Part shown: positions 26,043-33,865 of the stretch, piece by piece
Numbering within the stretch: position 1 is the first letter of the stretch
Layout: the number at the start of each line of letters is the position of its first letter
Assembly (NCBI RefSeq): GCF_052048155.1
Contig: NZ_JBNAIK010000004.1
Span: 1-64,000, forward strand
Length of the DNA stretch: 64,000 bases
Reading direction: 5' to 3'
Source of the DNA: HIMB114 sp052048155
GTDB lineage: Bacteria > Pseudomonadota > Alphaproteobacteria > Pelagibacterales > Pelagibacteraceae
Translations under genes and position numbers: made by a program
The notes under the pieces: generated by a model
The model's input: the letters and a program-made list of their open reading frames with translations, nothing else
What the model was told of the DNA's origin: nothing
Databases searched by the model: none

Positions 26043-26573
26043 TTAACCTATTACTAATTTTGTATCTGAGACAAACTCATAGTTTGGGACTTCCATGTTT
26101 ACCGGTGCTGGACCCTTTCTAATTCTTCCAGAGATATCATAATGCGAACCGTGACAAGGACAAAACCATCCACCATATTCTCCTTGTTGCTTTAAAGGAA
26201 CACAGCCTAAGTGAGTGCAAACACCGACCATCACTAACCACTCGTCTTTGCCTTTTTTAACTCTCTCTTCATCCTTTTGTGGATCTTTAAGTTCTTTGAG
26301 ACTTACCTGTCTAGCTTTCATCACTTCTTCATCTGTTCTTCTTCTAATAAAAATTGGTTTACCTCTCCACATTACTGTAACTTCGTTACCTTTATCAATC
26401 TTGCTGATATCAACCTCAACTTTAGCCAATGCTTTAACTGATGCATCAGGATTCATTTGAGTAACTAATGGAAGAGCTACACATCCAGCGCCTACTGCTC
26501 CAACTGTTGTTGTGGCAATATGAATAAATTCCCTTCTAGTAGGTTTATCTTTATTATTATCTTCTTCTGACAT
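26043..26573 (-). CDS. petA: Rieske iron-sulfur subunit of the bc1 complex
   Basis: The [2Fe-2S] subunit that takes the first electron from ubiquinol. The 176 residues start with a twin-arginine region (TRREF) followed by a hydrophobic stretch that serves as Tat signal anchor. The Rieske cluster motifs are CTHLGC and CPCHGS (Cys-x-His and Cys-x2-His), followed by GPAPVNM. First gene of the petABC operon, divergent from trmL across about 80 bases that should hold its promoter. Confidence 0.97.
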   Translation of the reverse strand: MSEEDNNKDKPTRREFIHIATTTVGAVGAGCVALPLVTQMNPDASVKALAKVEVDISKIDKGNEVTVMWRGKPIFIRRRTDEEVMKARQVSLKELKDPQKDEERVKKGKDEWLVMVGVCTHLGCVPLKQQGEYGGWFCPCHGSHYDISGRIRKGPAPVNMEVPNYEFVSDTKLVIG

Positions 26574-26655
26574 TTTTTAAATTTTGTGATGTAAGATATA
26601 TATTATTAATTTAATGTATTTTTCTAATACAACAATGACGCAGATTGGATAAAAT

Positions 26656-27099
26656 ATGATCAATATTGCTTTATATCAGCCAGATATTCCTCAAAATACT
26701 GCAGCTATAATTAGGACTTGTGCATGCCTAGGTCTGAAACTAGAAATTATTAAGCCAGCAGGTTTTGTTCTTAACGAAAAAAAACTAGACCGAATCTATA
26801 TGGATTACTTGAAAGATTGTGAAATTTTTTACCATGAAAGCTTTGATACCTTTGTGAAGAGCAAAAAAAAGGAAAGAGTAATATTATTTACGACTAAAAC
26901 TAAAAATAACTATACTAAATTCACTTTTGAAAAAAATGATACCTTGCTTTTTGGAAGTGAAAGCAAAGGTGTAAGTGAAGAAGTTCATGAGACCATTAAA
27001 AATAAACTGAATATTTCAATTAAAAATAATACACGTTCGCTCAATTTAGCCACCAGTGTAGCAATAGCTTCATCCGAAGCCTTAAGGCAATTTGGGTAA
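26656..27099 (+). CDS. trmL: tRNA (cytidine/uridine(34)-2'-O)-methyltransferase
   Basis: SPOUT-class methyltransferase modifying the wobble nucleotide of certain leucine tRNAs. The 147-residue protein has the TrmL N-terminus LYQPDIPQNTAAIIRTCACLG, a central LLFGSESKGVSEE knot motif near 97 and the C-terminal RSLNLATSVAIASSEALR. Standard length. Divergent from petA, upstream of greA. Confidence 0.93.
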   Translation: MINIALYQPDIPQNTAAIIRTCACLGLKLEIIKPAGFVLNEKKLDRIYMDYLKDCEIFYHESFDTFVKSKKKERVILFTTKTKNNYTKFTFEKNDTLLFGSESKGVSEEVHETIKNKLNISIKNNTRSLNLATSVAIASSEALRQFG

Positions 27100-27151
27100 A
27101 TTTAATTAAGTTATGTCTTTTTTGAACTAAGACAAAATGTTAATATAAATC

Positions 27152-27628
27152 ATGGATAAGCAACCAATAACAATATCAGGTTTACAAAAAATTAGAGTAG
27201 AACTTGATGATAGAAAAAATAATACAAGACCTAAAATTGTACAAGCAATTGCTGAAGCAAGGTCTCATGGAGACTTGAAAGAAAATGCTGAATATCATGC
27301 AGCAAAAGAAGAGCAAGGTTTGAACGAAAGAAGAATTAAAGAGCTTGAAACAACTATCGCGACAGCAAATGTCATTGATGTTACAAAATTAAAAAAAGAC
27401 GATAAAGTAATTTTTGGTGCAACCATCACTGTCAAGGATTTAGAAACTGACAAAGAAAGTAAGTATAAAATAGTTGGCAAAGATGAAGCCGACGTAAAGA
27501 ACGGACTTTTATTTTATCAATCACCTATGGGAAGAGGATTTATTGGAAAAACTAAAGGAGAATTTGCTGAGATAAAAACTCCCTCTGGTGAAAAAAATTT
27601 TGAAATAACAAATGTTCAATATATTTAA
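27152..27628 (+). CDS. greA: Transcription elongation factor GreA
   Basis: Rescues backtracked RNA polymerase by stimulating transcript cleavage. The 158 residues show the N-terminal coiled coil with the tip motif EARSHGDLKENAEYHAAKEEQ (residues about 31-51, acidic tip residues present) and a C-terminal FKBP-like domain ending in SPMGRGFIGKTKGE. Its TAA directly abuts the stop of cca on the other strand. Confidence 0.96.
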   Translation: MDKQPITISGLQKIRVELDDRKNNTRPKIVQAIAEARSHGDLKENAEYHAAKEEQGLNERRIKELETTIATANVIDVTKLKKDDKVIFGATITVKDLETDKESKYKIVGKDEADVKNGLLFYQSPMGRGFIGKTKGEFAEIKTPSGEKNFEITNVQYI

Positions 27629-28855
27629 TTATTTAAATAATTGAATGGCGTCGTCTATATCCTTATCTCTAATTTCATAATTATTTGCTACCCACCTTTG
27701 CTTTAAAAAATTAATTGCATTCCCTAAATTTGCATCTTCTTTAAAACCTTTTTTGATAAGGATATTTGCATCAAATTTAAATTCTGGAGGTTTTGTTTCC
27801 TTTATAACTTTAAGATTACTCTCATATAAATCATAGTGATATTTTTCATTAACCAAATATTGAAAATGAATAAAATCAATAACTGATGCAACTCCATATT
27901 TTAAAACAGCTTTTTTTAAATTTTCAATTTTTTCAATTGTATCTGTTGTTTTAAAAGTAAATTGCAATTGAAGATTATTTAAACGATTTTTAATTTCATT
28001 TGATAAATGAAAATCTTTTACAAATCTTTCAAAATTTCTTGTTTGGTCAATTAACAATAGCGATATTAAAACTACCCAATCAACTTCTTTTTTTAAAATT
28101 CTTTTTTTTCTTTTGAATTCTAGGCGTGTTAAATATTTTATTCCTTTATAAACTGATAAAAAAAGATCTTTAGAAAAATTATTTGAAAATAATTTATAAC
28201 CAAGTCCACTTATTAAGATTTTACTCATTTCGCCAATTAATCTCTCTTTAGACAAATTCTCTATATTATCTTGATTTTGACTAATATATTTTAAGACATA
28301 TTCTTCATGATCATGTTTTGAAAATTGGATATGAAATCTAAAATATCTTAAAGCTCTTAAATAATCTTCTTTAATTCTTTTGGCTGGATCTCCAATAAAT
28401 TTTATATATCCATTTTTTATATCATCAACACCTTTAAAAGGATCATAAACCCTGCCATCAAGATCGCAATAAATAGAATTAATTGTAAAATCTCGTCTAA
28501 GCGCATCTTGTCTCCAATCTTTGGTGAACATTACGCTTGCGTGCCTGCCATCTTCATTAAAATCTTTTCTTAAAGTATTAACTTCAAAAAATTTATTATT
28601 GATAAATACTTTTATAGAACCATATTTTTCAAATGTGTCATCATAAGTAATATTAGATTTATTGAGTTTATTTTTTACTTGCTCAGGTTCTAATGAAGTT
28701 GCAAAATCAATATCAGAAAGTTCTTTATCAAAAAGCAAATCTCTTACACATCCGCCAACAAATAAACATACAACATCTTCTTCATCTGAATTAATTATAT
28801 GAAAGACCTTTTTCGCTTCCTCATATTCATTCAATTTTATAAGATTAGAAATCAT
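27629..28855 (-). CDS. cca: CCA tRNA nucleotidyltransferase/poly(A) polymerase family
   Basis: Class II nucleotidyltransferase that adds or repairs the 3' CCA of tRNAs. In the N-terminal part it has VGGCVRDLLF and the catalytic DIDFATS (Asp-x-Asp), then RRDFTINSIYCDLDG, DPFKGVDDI and the ERxxxE-like KERLIGEMSKIL. I place the start at the ATG at 28855 (MISNLIK); a longer reading from 28873 would run into the tRNA gene and is rejected. Length 408. It lies 6 bases after the 3' end of tRNA-Gln. Family members may also act as poly(A) polymerases. Confidence 0.9.
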   Translation of the reverse strand: MISNLIKLNEYEEAKKVFHIINSDEEDVVCLFVGGCVRDLLFDKELSDIDFATSLEPEQVKNKLNKSNITYDDTFEKYGSIKVFINNKFFEVNTLRKDFNEDGRHASVMFTKDWRQDALRRDFTINSIYCDLDGRVYDPFKGVDDIKNGYIKFIGDPAKRIKEDYLRALRYFRFHIQFSKHDHEEYVLKYISQNQDNIENLSKERLIGEMSKILISGLGYKLFSNNFSKDLFLSVYKGIKYLTRLEFKRKKRILKKEVDWVVLISLLLIDQTRNFERFVKDFHLSNEIKNRLNNLQLQFTFKTTDTIEKIENLKKAVLKYGVASVIDFIHFQYLVNEKYHYDLYESNLKVIKETKPPEFKFDANILIKKGFKEDANLGNAINFLKQRWVANNYEIRDKDIDDAIQLFK

Positions 28856-28861
28856 TTTTGT

Positions 28862-28936
28862 TGGCTGGGGCACTAGGATTCGAACCTAGGAATGGCGGTA
28901 CCAAAAACCGCTGCCTTACCGCTTGGCTATGCCCCA
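28862..28936 (-). tRNA. tRNA-Gln (UUG anticodon), CCA encoded
   Basis: Minus strand, 75 bases. A full cloverleaf can be drawn: acceptor TGGGGCA/TGCCCCA, D arm GCC/GGC, anticodon stem GCGGT/ACCGC around loop TTTTGGT with anticodon TTG, T arm CTAGG-TTCGAAT-CCTAG, discriminator G, and an encoded CCA. It lies between ispE (13 bases away) and cca (6 bases away), all on the same strand. Confidence 0.96.
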
Positions 28937-28949
28937 ATTAATTTAACAA

Positions 28950-29801
28950 TTAAATTGTTTTAGCTATCGTAGTCCAAAAAGCTTTTTTCTGCTTTTTAAT
29001 CATTTTTTGAATATTTAAAAGTGATTTTTTAGTATCGCAAATAACAAAAAAAGCTGAACCGCTTCCAGTCATTGAATAATATAAGATGCTATCAAGTTTA
29101 TCTAGTATTTTACTCAAATCTATAATTTTTTTTGAAATTCTAGATGCTGGAGCAAATAAATCATTTTTATAAAGTTTGCATAAATTTATTAATGAAAGTT
29201 TTTTTGCCAAATTAATTTTTTTATTAATACTAATTTTTGAAAATTTGTTTAATTTGTTAAAAACTTTTTTTGTTGAGATGGATTGATTTGGAAAAATTAT
29301 AAGTAATTTTAAGTTTAACTTATGATGAAATTTTACATATCTTTCCCCTGAAGATTTTATTAATTTTACTTTATTATCAATAAATAAAGGGCAGTCTTTT
29401 CCAATTTTTGCTAATAATTTAAGACTCTCTTTATATGAGATTTTTAGTTTATATTTTTTTTTTAAATGTTTAAAAACAGTTACTGCATTTGAGGATGCTC
29501 CACCCAGTCCAGAACCATTTGGTATATTTTTTTTTATTCGTACAATAAAGTTTTTATCTTTTAAATATAAAAATTTTTTTTTCATTAAATAAATTAAATT
29601 AGAAATAGTGTTTTTTTCTGATTTGATTTTGAAAGGTCCTGTAAATAAAAATTTACTTTTTTTTGCTGATGTTTCTTGAATTGATATTTCATCAAATAAG
29701 TTTATTTGAGAAATTAAACTATAGAGATTATGATAATTTTTAGATTTTCCGACAACTTTTAAAAATAAATTTACCTTGGCAAATGATTTAATTTTATTCA
29801 C
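28950..29801 (-). CDS. ispE: 4-diphosphocytidyl-2-C-methyl-D-erythritol kinase
   Basis: GHMP kinase of the MEP isoprenoid pathway. The 283 residues show the N-terminal SFAKVNLFLKVVGK, the ATP loop PNGSGLGGASSNAV near 90, GKDCPLF near 132 and the C-terminal MTGSGSAFF (GHMP motif 3). Standard length. The start overlaps the end of the upstream TPR gene by 8 bases, and a tRNA-Gln follows 13 bases after the stop. Confidence 0.93.
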   Translation of the reverse strand: MNKIKSFAKVNLFLKVVGKSKNYHNLYSLISQINLFDEISIQETSAKKSKFLFTGPFKIKSEKNTISNLIYLMKKKFLYLKDKNFIVRIKKNIPNGSGLGGASSNAVTVFKHLKKKYKLKISYKESLKLLAKIGKDCPLFIDNKVKLIKSSGERYVKFHHKLNLKLLIIFPNQSISTKKVFNKLNKFSKISINKKINLAKKLSLINLCKLYKNDLFAPASRISKKIIDLSKILDKLDSILYYSMTGSGSAFFVICDTKKSLLNIQKMIKKQKKAFWTTIAKTI

Positions 29802-31470
29802 TAATTTTTAACCCATTTACAATTTTATCTTTTATTCTTTTTTCTCTCTCAGGATCAATATTTTCTAAATTTAGTGCATTTTTCCAAACGTAACGTGCTT
29901 GTAAATACTTATTGTTCATCCACAAAACATCACCGTAATGATCGTATACCTCGCTTTCTGATGATACTTTTTCATAGGCAATTTTTAATAATTTTTCTGC
30001 TTTATTAAAATCTTTTTGTAGAAAATAAGCCCAACCTAAAGAGTCTATAATATAGCCCAGCTCCCACTTGCTTAATTTTACGGCATCTTCCAACATCCTA
30101 GTTGCCTCATTAATATTTTTATTTCTTTCTAGCCAGCTGTAAGCTAAATAATTAATTACTGAATATTCTTTTGGAGAAAGAGATAAAGATTTTTTTAAGT
30201 TTTTTTCTGACAATTCCCAATTTTTTAATCTTTCATAACAAATTCCTACATAATAATAAAAAGACCAATCAAGATCTAAATTCATATTTTCAATTCTCTT
30301 ATAATAATCTAAAGCTAGTTCATAATTTTTTTTTACTCTAAAATAATTTGCCAAATCAAAATATTTATCTTTCAAAAATAAATCATTTTTAACTATAGTT
30401 TTTTCTAAAAAATTTATATTTTTTTTTTCTTCTTGAACTGCCATTTGATAATTTACATACCATTTATATTCTGTTCCAATATTTTTTAGTTTGCTGACTG
30501 ATAAATAATTTATTCTTTCCAAATTATTTTCTATTATATGGTTTTCAAAAGAAGCTAGATGATTTGATAAAAATCTTTCATTAAATTTTAATGATAGTGA
30601 TAGAAGTAATTTTGAAAAATCGTCATCCCTCTGCATATATAAATTTGAAAATAAATAAAAAATTTCAGCGATGTTATCTTCAAATTTTTTTGGATCAAAA
30701 AAAAGTAAAACTTGATTATTATTTTTATTAAAATCAACTATTGACTGCTTTAAAAGTAAATTTCTATCATCATTAATAAAAGCATATTCTAATATGCTCA
30801 AAGCTTTTTTATTATTACCTATTTTTTTTTCATTCCAAGCAGAAAAGATTTGGTATCTTATTAGCTCATTTGAATTGAGAATTTTTTTGTTATAGTAATT
30901 GTATAAGTCTAAATCTTCAATGTATCTAGATGATAAAAATTTATTGATTAAACCTATACTTAGATTTCTCGATTTAAATTTCTTAATAGCATTAAATTGA
31001 TTTTTGCTCTTATCTCTAATTTCAATCCAAAAAATTAACGAATTTTGAAATTCTTGAAAAACCAAATCATTACTCTTAATTTTTTTTATTTCTATTAACG
31101 CTTCTTTATATTTTTTTTGTTTCAAAAAATTAACTGACCTAATAAAATCAAATAAAAAAATACCAGAGTATATTTTTTCAGTTTCAGATATTACTTTTGC
31201 AGCTTCGCTTAGTTTGCCGCTAATTACTAAAGAACTTATATATTTAATGTCATATTCAATATGTCTTCCTGTCAGCTCATTTATTTTGTCTAAGTTTTTC
31301 GCTGCCAAGTTGTGTTTATTTTCATCGTATAAAATTGAACTATACAAATAATTTTTAATATAATCATCTGATTGAATAATTGTTTTATTTTTGAAAATAA
31401 AAGCTGTTGCCTCAATAGTGGATAATGCAAATAAAATACTACAAATTATTAAAAATTTTTTTAAGTTCAT
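29794..31470 (-). CDS. Tetratricopeptide-repeat protein, exported or membrane-anchored
   Basis: A 558-residue protein with an N-terminal hydrophobic segment (about 5-25) acting as signal peptide or anchor, followed by helical repeats. Clear TPR units are near the C-terminus (for example around YYVGICYERLKNWELSEKNLKKSL and IDSLGWAYFLQKDFNKAEKLL, residues about 400-500). This type commonly precedes ispE in alphaproteobacteria and is annotated only as a TPR protein. No enzymatic motif is visible. The start ATG overlaps the udg start on the other strand in a CATG. Function unknown; a scaffold for envelope assembly is possible. Confidence 0.78.
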   Translation of the reverse strand: MNLKKFLIICSILFALSTIEATAFIFKNKTIIQSDDYIKNYLYSSILYDENKHNLAAKNLDKINELTGRHIEYDIKYISSLVISGKLSEAAKVISETEKIYSGIFLFDFIRSVNFLKQKKYKEALIEIKKIKSNDLVFQEFQNSLIFWIEIRDKSKNQFNAIKKFKSRNLSIGLINKFLSSRYIEDLDLYNYYNKKILNSNELIRYQIFSAWNEKKIGNNKKALSILEYAFINDDRNLLLKQSIVDFNKNNNQVLLFFDPKKFEDNIAEIFYLFSNLYMQRDDDFSKLLLSLSLKFNERFLSNHLASFENHIIENNLERINYLSVSKLKNIGTEYKWYVNYQMAVQEEKKNINFLEKTIVKNDLFLKDKYFDLANYFRVKKNYELALDYYKRIENMNLDLDWSFYYYVGICYERLKNWELSEKNLKKSLSLSPKEYSVINYLAYSWLERNKNINEATRMLEDAVKLSKWELGYIIDSLGWAYFLQKDFNKAEKLLKIAYEKVSSESEVYDHYGDVLWMNNKYLQARYVWKNALNLENIDPEREKRIKDKIVNGLKISE

Positions 31471-32131
31471 GAATATGATGCAAAATAAAAATATCTTTGA
31501 TTTCTATCAATCATCGGGTGTTTATGACAGAGTTATTTTTAATAAAAAAATCAGCAATAGTTGTCTAACTTTAAATGACTTAAAGAAAAAAATTAATAAC
31601 TTAAAAGACTTCTATAATAAAAAACAAGATCAACTTGTCTTTTCTGATGGAAATTCTAAATCTAAAATAATGATTATTGGTGATGCGCCTGGAGTTTCTG
31701 ATGAAATTAATGGAAAACCATTTTCTGGTGAATCTGGTGAGCTTTTAGATAAAATGCTAATGGCGATTAATCTTGATAGAAACAAAGTATATCTTACAAA
31801 TATAATAAATTTTAGATTGCAAGATAATAAGAAATTAGGTCCTGTCGAAATTAAAAACTACAGATCCATAATATTTGACCATATTACAATAATAAATCCA
31901 AAAATTATTTTTATTTTAGGATCTGTGACATTTAATTTTTTTTTTGAAAATACTCAGTCACTCACTAAATCAAGGGGTCATTGGAATAAAATTAAAATAA
32001 GTAATAATGAATATGATTGCTTGCCGAGCTATCATCCGGCTTTTTTGCTTAGACAACCCTCGCAGAAAAAAGCATCGTGGAAAGATTTAAAAAATTTAAA
32101 ACAAAAGATTATCGAACAAAATTTGTGCTAA
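31469..32131 (+). CDS. Uracil-DNA glycosylase, family 4-like
   Basis: Removes uracil from DNA. The 220-residue protein matches family 4 UDGs: motif GDAPG near 74, PFSGESGELLDKML, TNIINFR, and the C-terminal YHPAFLLRQPSQK. Family 4 enzymes bind a [4Fe-4S] cluster through four Cys; here only three Cys exist (32, 184 and 220), none at the expected positions, so the cluster appears absent. The start ATG (31469) shares CATG with the divergent TPR gene; ATGs at 31475 and 31478 are alternatives. It is followed by rnhB with a short overlap. Confidence 0.83.
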   Translation: MNMMQNKNIFDFYQSSGVYDRVIFNKKISNSCLTLNDLKKKINNLKDFYNKKQDQLVFSDGNSKSKIMIIGDAPGVSDEINGKPFSGESGELLDKMLMAINLDRNKVYLTNIINFRLQDNKKLGPVEIKNYRSIIFDHITIINPKIIFILGSVTFNFFFENTQSLTKSRGHWNKIKISNNEYDCLPSYHPAFLLRQPSQKKASWKDLKNLKQKIIEQNLC

Positions 32132-32724
32132 GCATCTTAGAAGAAAAAAAAATATCTAATTTTATTGTTGGAGTTGATGAAGTTGGCAGAGGCCCACTCG
32201 CGGGCCCTGTAGTATCTGCAGCTGTAATTTTACCTTTAGATTTCGATTATAAATGCCTTGATGATTCTAAAAAATTATCAAAGGTTAAAAGAGAGAAAGT
32301 TTTTGAAATATTAAAAATAAAAAGTAAATTTAAATTAGGTATAGCCGAAGTAGATGAAATTGATAAAATTAACATTCTTCAGGCTTCGCTAATTTCAATG
32401 AAACGAGCAGTTGACCAATTTGATTTACCAAAAGATCATAAAATACTAGTGGATGGCCCTTGGTCATTCGATAAAACAAACCAAAACATAATTACAAAAA
32501 TCAAGGGTGATGCTAAGTACCCGTCAATTGCTGCGGCTTCTATAATTGCAAAAGTGTATAGAGATCAAATAATGTCGAAACTCTCAAAGAATTTTGTTCA
32601 ATATTCATGGGATACAAATTCAGGTTATGGCACTCAAAAACATTTAAAGGCTATTAAAGAACACGGTATTACAGTTCACCATCGAAAATCATTTGCTCCA
32701 ATACACAAAATATTGAGTCTATAA
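32125..32724 (+). CDS. rnhB: Ribonuclease HII
   Basis: Cuts RNA in RNA-DNA hybrids, including single ribonucleotides in DNA. Motifs: GVDEVGRGPLAGPVV with the catalytic Asp-Glu, LDDSKKLS, the third acidic residue in VDGPW, and the C-terminal YPSIAAASIIAKVYRD...SGYGT and HRKSF. I choose the GTG at 32125 (199 residues, usual size), which overlaps the udg stop. A GTG at 32077 would give 215 residues but a 55-base overlap. The rnhB-ccrM order is conserved in alphaproteobacteria. Confidence 0.93.
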   Translation: MLSILEEKKISNFIVGVDEVGRGPLAGPVVSAAVILPLDFDYKCLDDSKKLSKVKREKVFEILKIKSKFKLGIAEVDEIDKINILQASLISMKRAVDQFDLPKDHKILVDGPWSFDKTNQNIITKIKGDAKYPSIAAASIIAKVYRDQIMSKLSKNFVQYSWDTNSGYGTQKHLKAIKEHGITVHHRKSFAPIHKILSL

Positions 32725-32757
32725 AAAACTTTAACACTATTTGATAATTGAAGGTCA

Positions 32758-32786
32758 TTGACAAAAAGAAGTATATTTAGTCTATT
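32758..32786 (+). promoter_or_regulatory. Candidate promoter of ccrM
   Basis: A perfect TTGACA (32758-32763) in the rnhB-ccrM gap is followed by TCTATT at a 17-base spacing (32781-32786) or TATTCT at 19. The -10 is weak. No convincing CtrA-type TTAA-N7-TTAA site is present. Confidence 0.35.
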
Positions 32787-32803
32787 CTACCTCCGGTTGA
32801 AAT

Positions 32804-33865
32804 ATGACTTTTGCAAAATTATATAATCAAGATTGTTTAGATAAGCTTAAAGAAATCGAATCTGAAAGTGTAGATTTAATTTTTGCTGATCCTCCATATA
32901 ATCTTCAATTAAAAAATAAACTTTTCAGACCTGATGCTTCTAAAGTATCTGCAGTAAATGACTACTGGGATAAATTTGATTCTTTTAAAACATATGATGA
33001 TTTTACAAATAGTTGGTTGAAAGAATGCAAAAGAATTTTAAAAAAAAATGGATCTATTTGGGTCATAGGTAGTTATCATAATATTTTTAGAGTTGGAAAA
33101 TTAATACAAGATAATAGCTATTGGATTTTAAACGATGTCATTTGGAACAAAAGAAATCCGATGCCTAATTTTAAAGGTACTAGACTCACAAATGCCCATG
33201 AAACATTAATATGGGCAGCAAAATCCGAAAAATCAAAATATACTTTCAACTATCATTCAATGAAAACTTTTAATGAAGATAAACAACTAAGGTCTGATTG
33301 GGATATTCCAATATGTAATGGATCAGAGAGAATAACATCTAAAAATAAAAAGATTCATTCAACTCAAAAGCCAGAGGCTCTTCTCTATCGAGTATTACTT
33401 TGTGCAAGTAACAAAAATGACATTGTTTTAGATCCTTTCATGGGAACTGGAACAACTGGAGCAGTAGCGAAAAAATTAGGAAGAAACTTTATAGGTATAG
33501 AAAAAGAAAAAAAATATTTCAAGGCAGCTGAACAAAGAATTAAAAGAATTAAAGAGATTGATGAAAATTTCAATATTCCTATGACTAATAAAAAGAAAGA
33601 AAAAAGAATTCCTTTTGGATACTTGGTAGAGACGGGTATCGTAGAACCTGGTTTAAACTTATTTGATTTAAAAAAGAGATACAAAGCAAAGGTAATGTCG
33701 GATGGTTCAATATATTGCAACAAAATTCAAGGGTCTATTCATAAAGTTGGCGCTGAAATTCAAGGAATGCCGTCTTGCAATGGATGGTCATACTGGCATT
33801 TCAATATTGAAGGTAAGCTTGAACCGATTGATTATTTAAGAAAAAAAATTAGAAGTTCTTTATAG
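32804..33865 (+). CDS. ccrM: CcrM-type DNA adenine methyltransferase (GANTC)
   Basis: Orphan N6-adenine methyltransferase. It has beta-class order: catalytic DPPYNLQL first (residues about 30-37), then the SAM motif DPFMGTGTTG near 206. The C-terminal domain of about 85 residues (from FGYLVETG to the GSIHKVGAEIQG and CNGWSYWHF motifs) is the CcrM DNA-recognition domain, so GANTC is the expected target. No restriction gene lies nearby. In relatives CcrM methylates the chromosome late in the cell cycle. The stop overlaps the FAD monooxygenase stop by 6 bases. Confidence 0.93.
   Translation: MTFAKLYNQDCLDKLKEIESESVDLIFADPPYNLQLKNKLFRPDASKVSAVNDYWDKFDSFKTYDDFTNSWLKECKRILKKNGSIWVIGSYHNIFRVGKLIQDNSYWILNDVIWNKRNPMPNFKGTRLTNAHETLIWAAKSEKSKYTFNYHSMKTFNEDKQLRSDWDIPICNGSERITSKNKKIHSTQKPEALLYRVLLCASNKNDIVLDPFMGTGTTGAVAKKLGRNFIGIEKEKKYFKAAEQRIKRIKEIDENFNIPMTNKKKEKRIPFGYLVETGIVEPGLNLFDLKKRYKAKVMSDGSIYCNKIQGSIHKVGAEIQGMPSCNGWSYWHFNIEGKLEPIDYLRKKIRSSL

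Noticed and set aside
26574..26655. Possible promoters for petA and trmL
   Set aside because: Several TAATAA/TATATA stretches occur, but no -35 at good spacing beats chance in DNA this A+T rich, so no specific promoter is called although one must exist here.
27111..27134. Inverted repeat TGTCTT/AAGACA between trmL and greA as a terminator
   Set aside because: The stem is only 6 bases with a 9-base loop and no G+C-rich core or U-run.
28856..28873. Longer N-terminus for the cca protein
   Set aside because: The extra six codons lie within the 3' end of tRNA-Gln; the ATG at 28855 is the sensible start.
32804..33865. ccrM as part of a restriction-modification or defence system
   Set aside because: No endonuclease or specificity gene is nearby and the C-terminal domain is that of the orphan cell-cycle methyltransferase CcrM.
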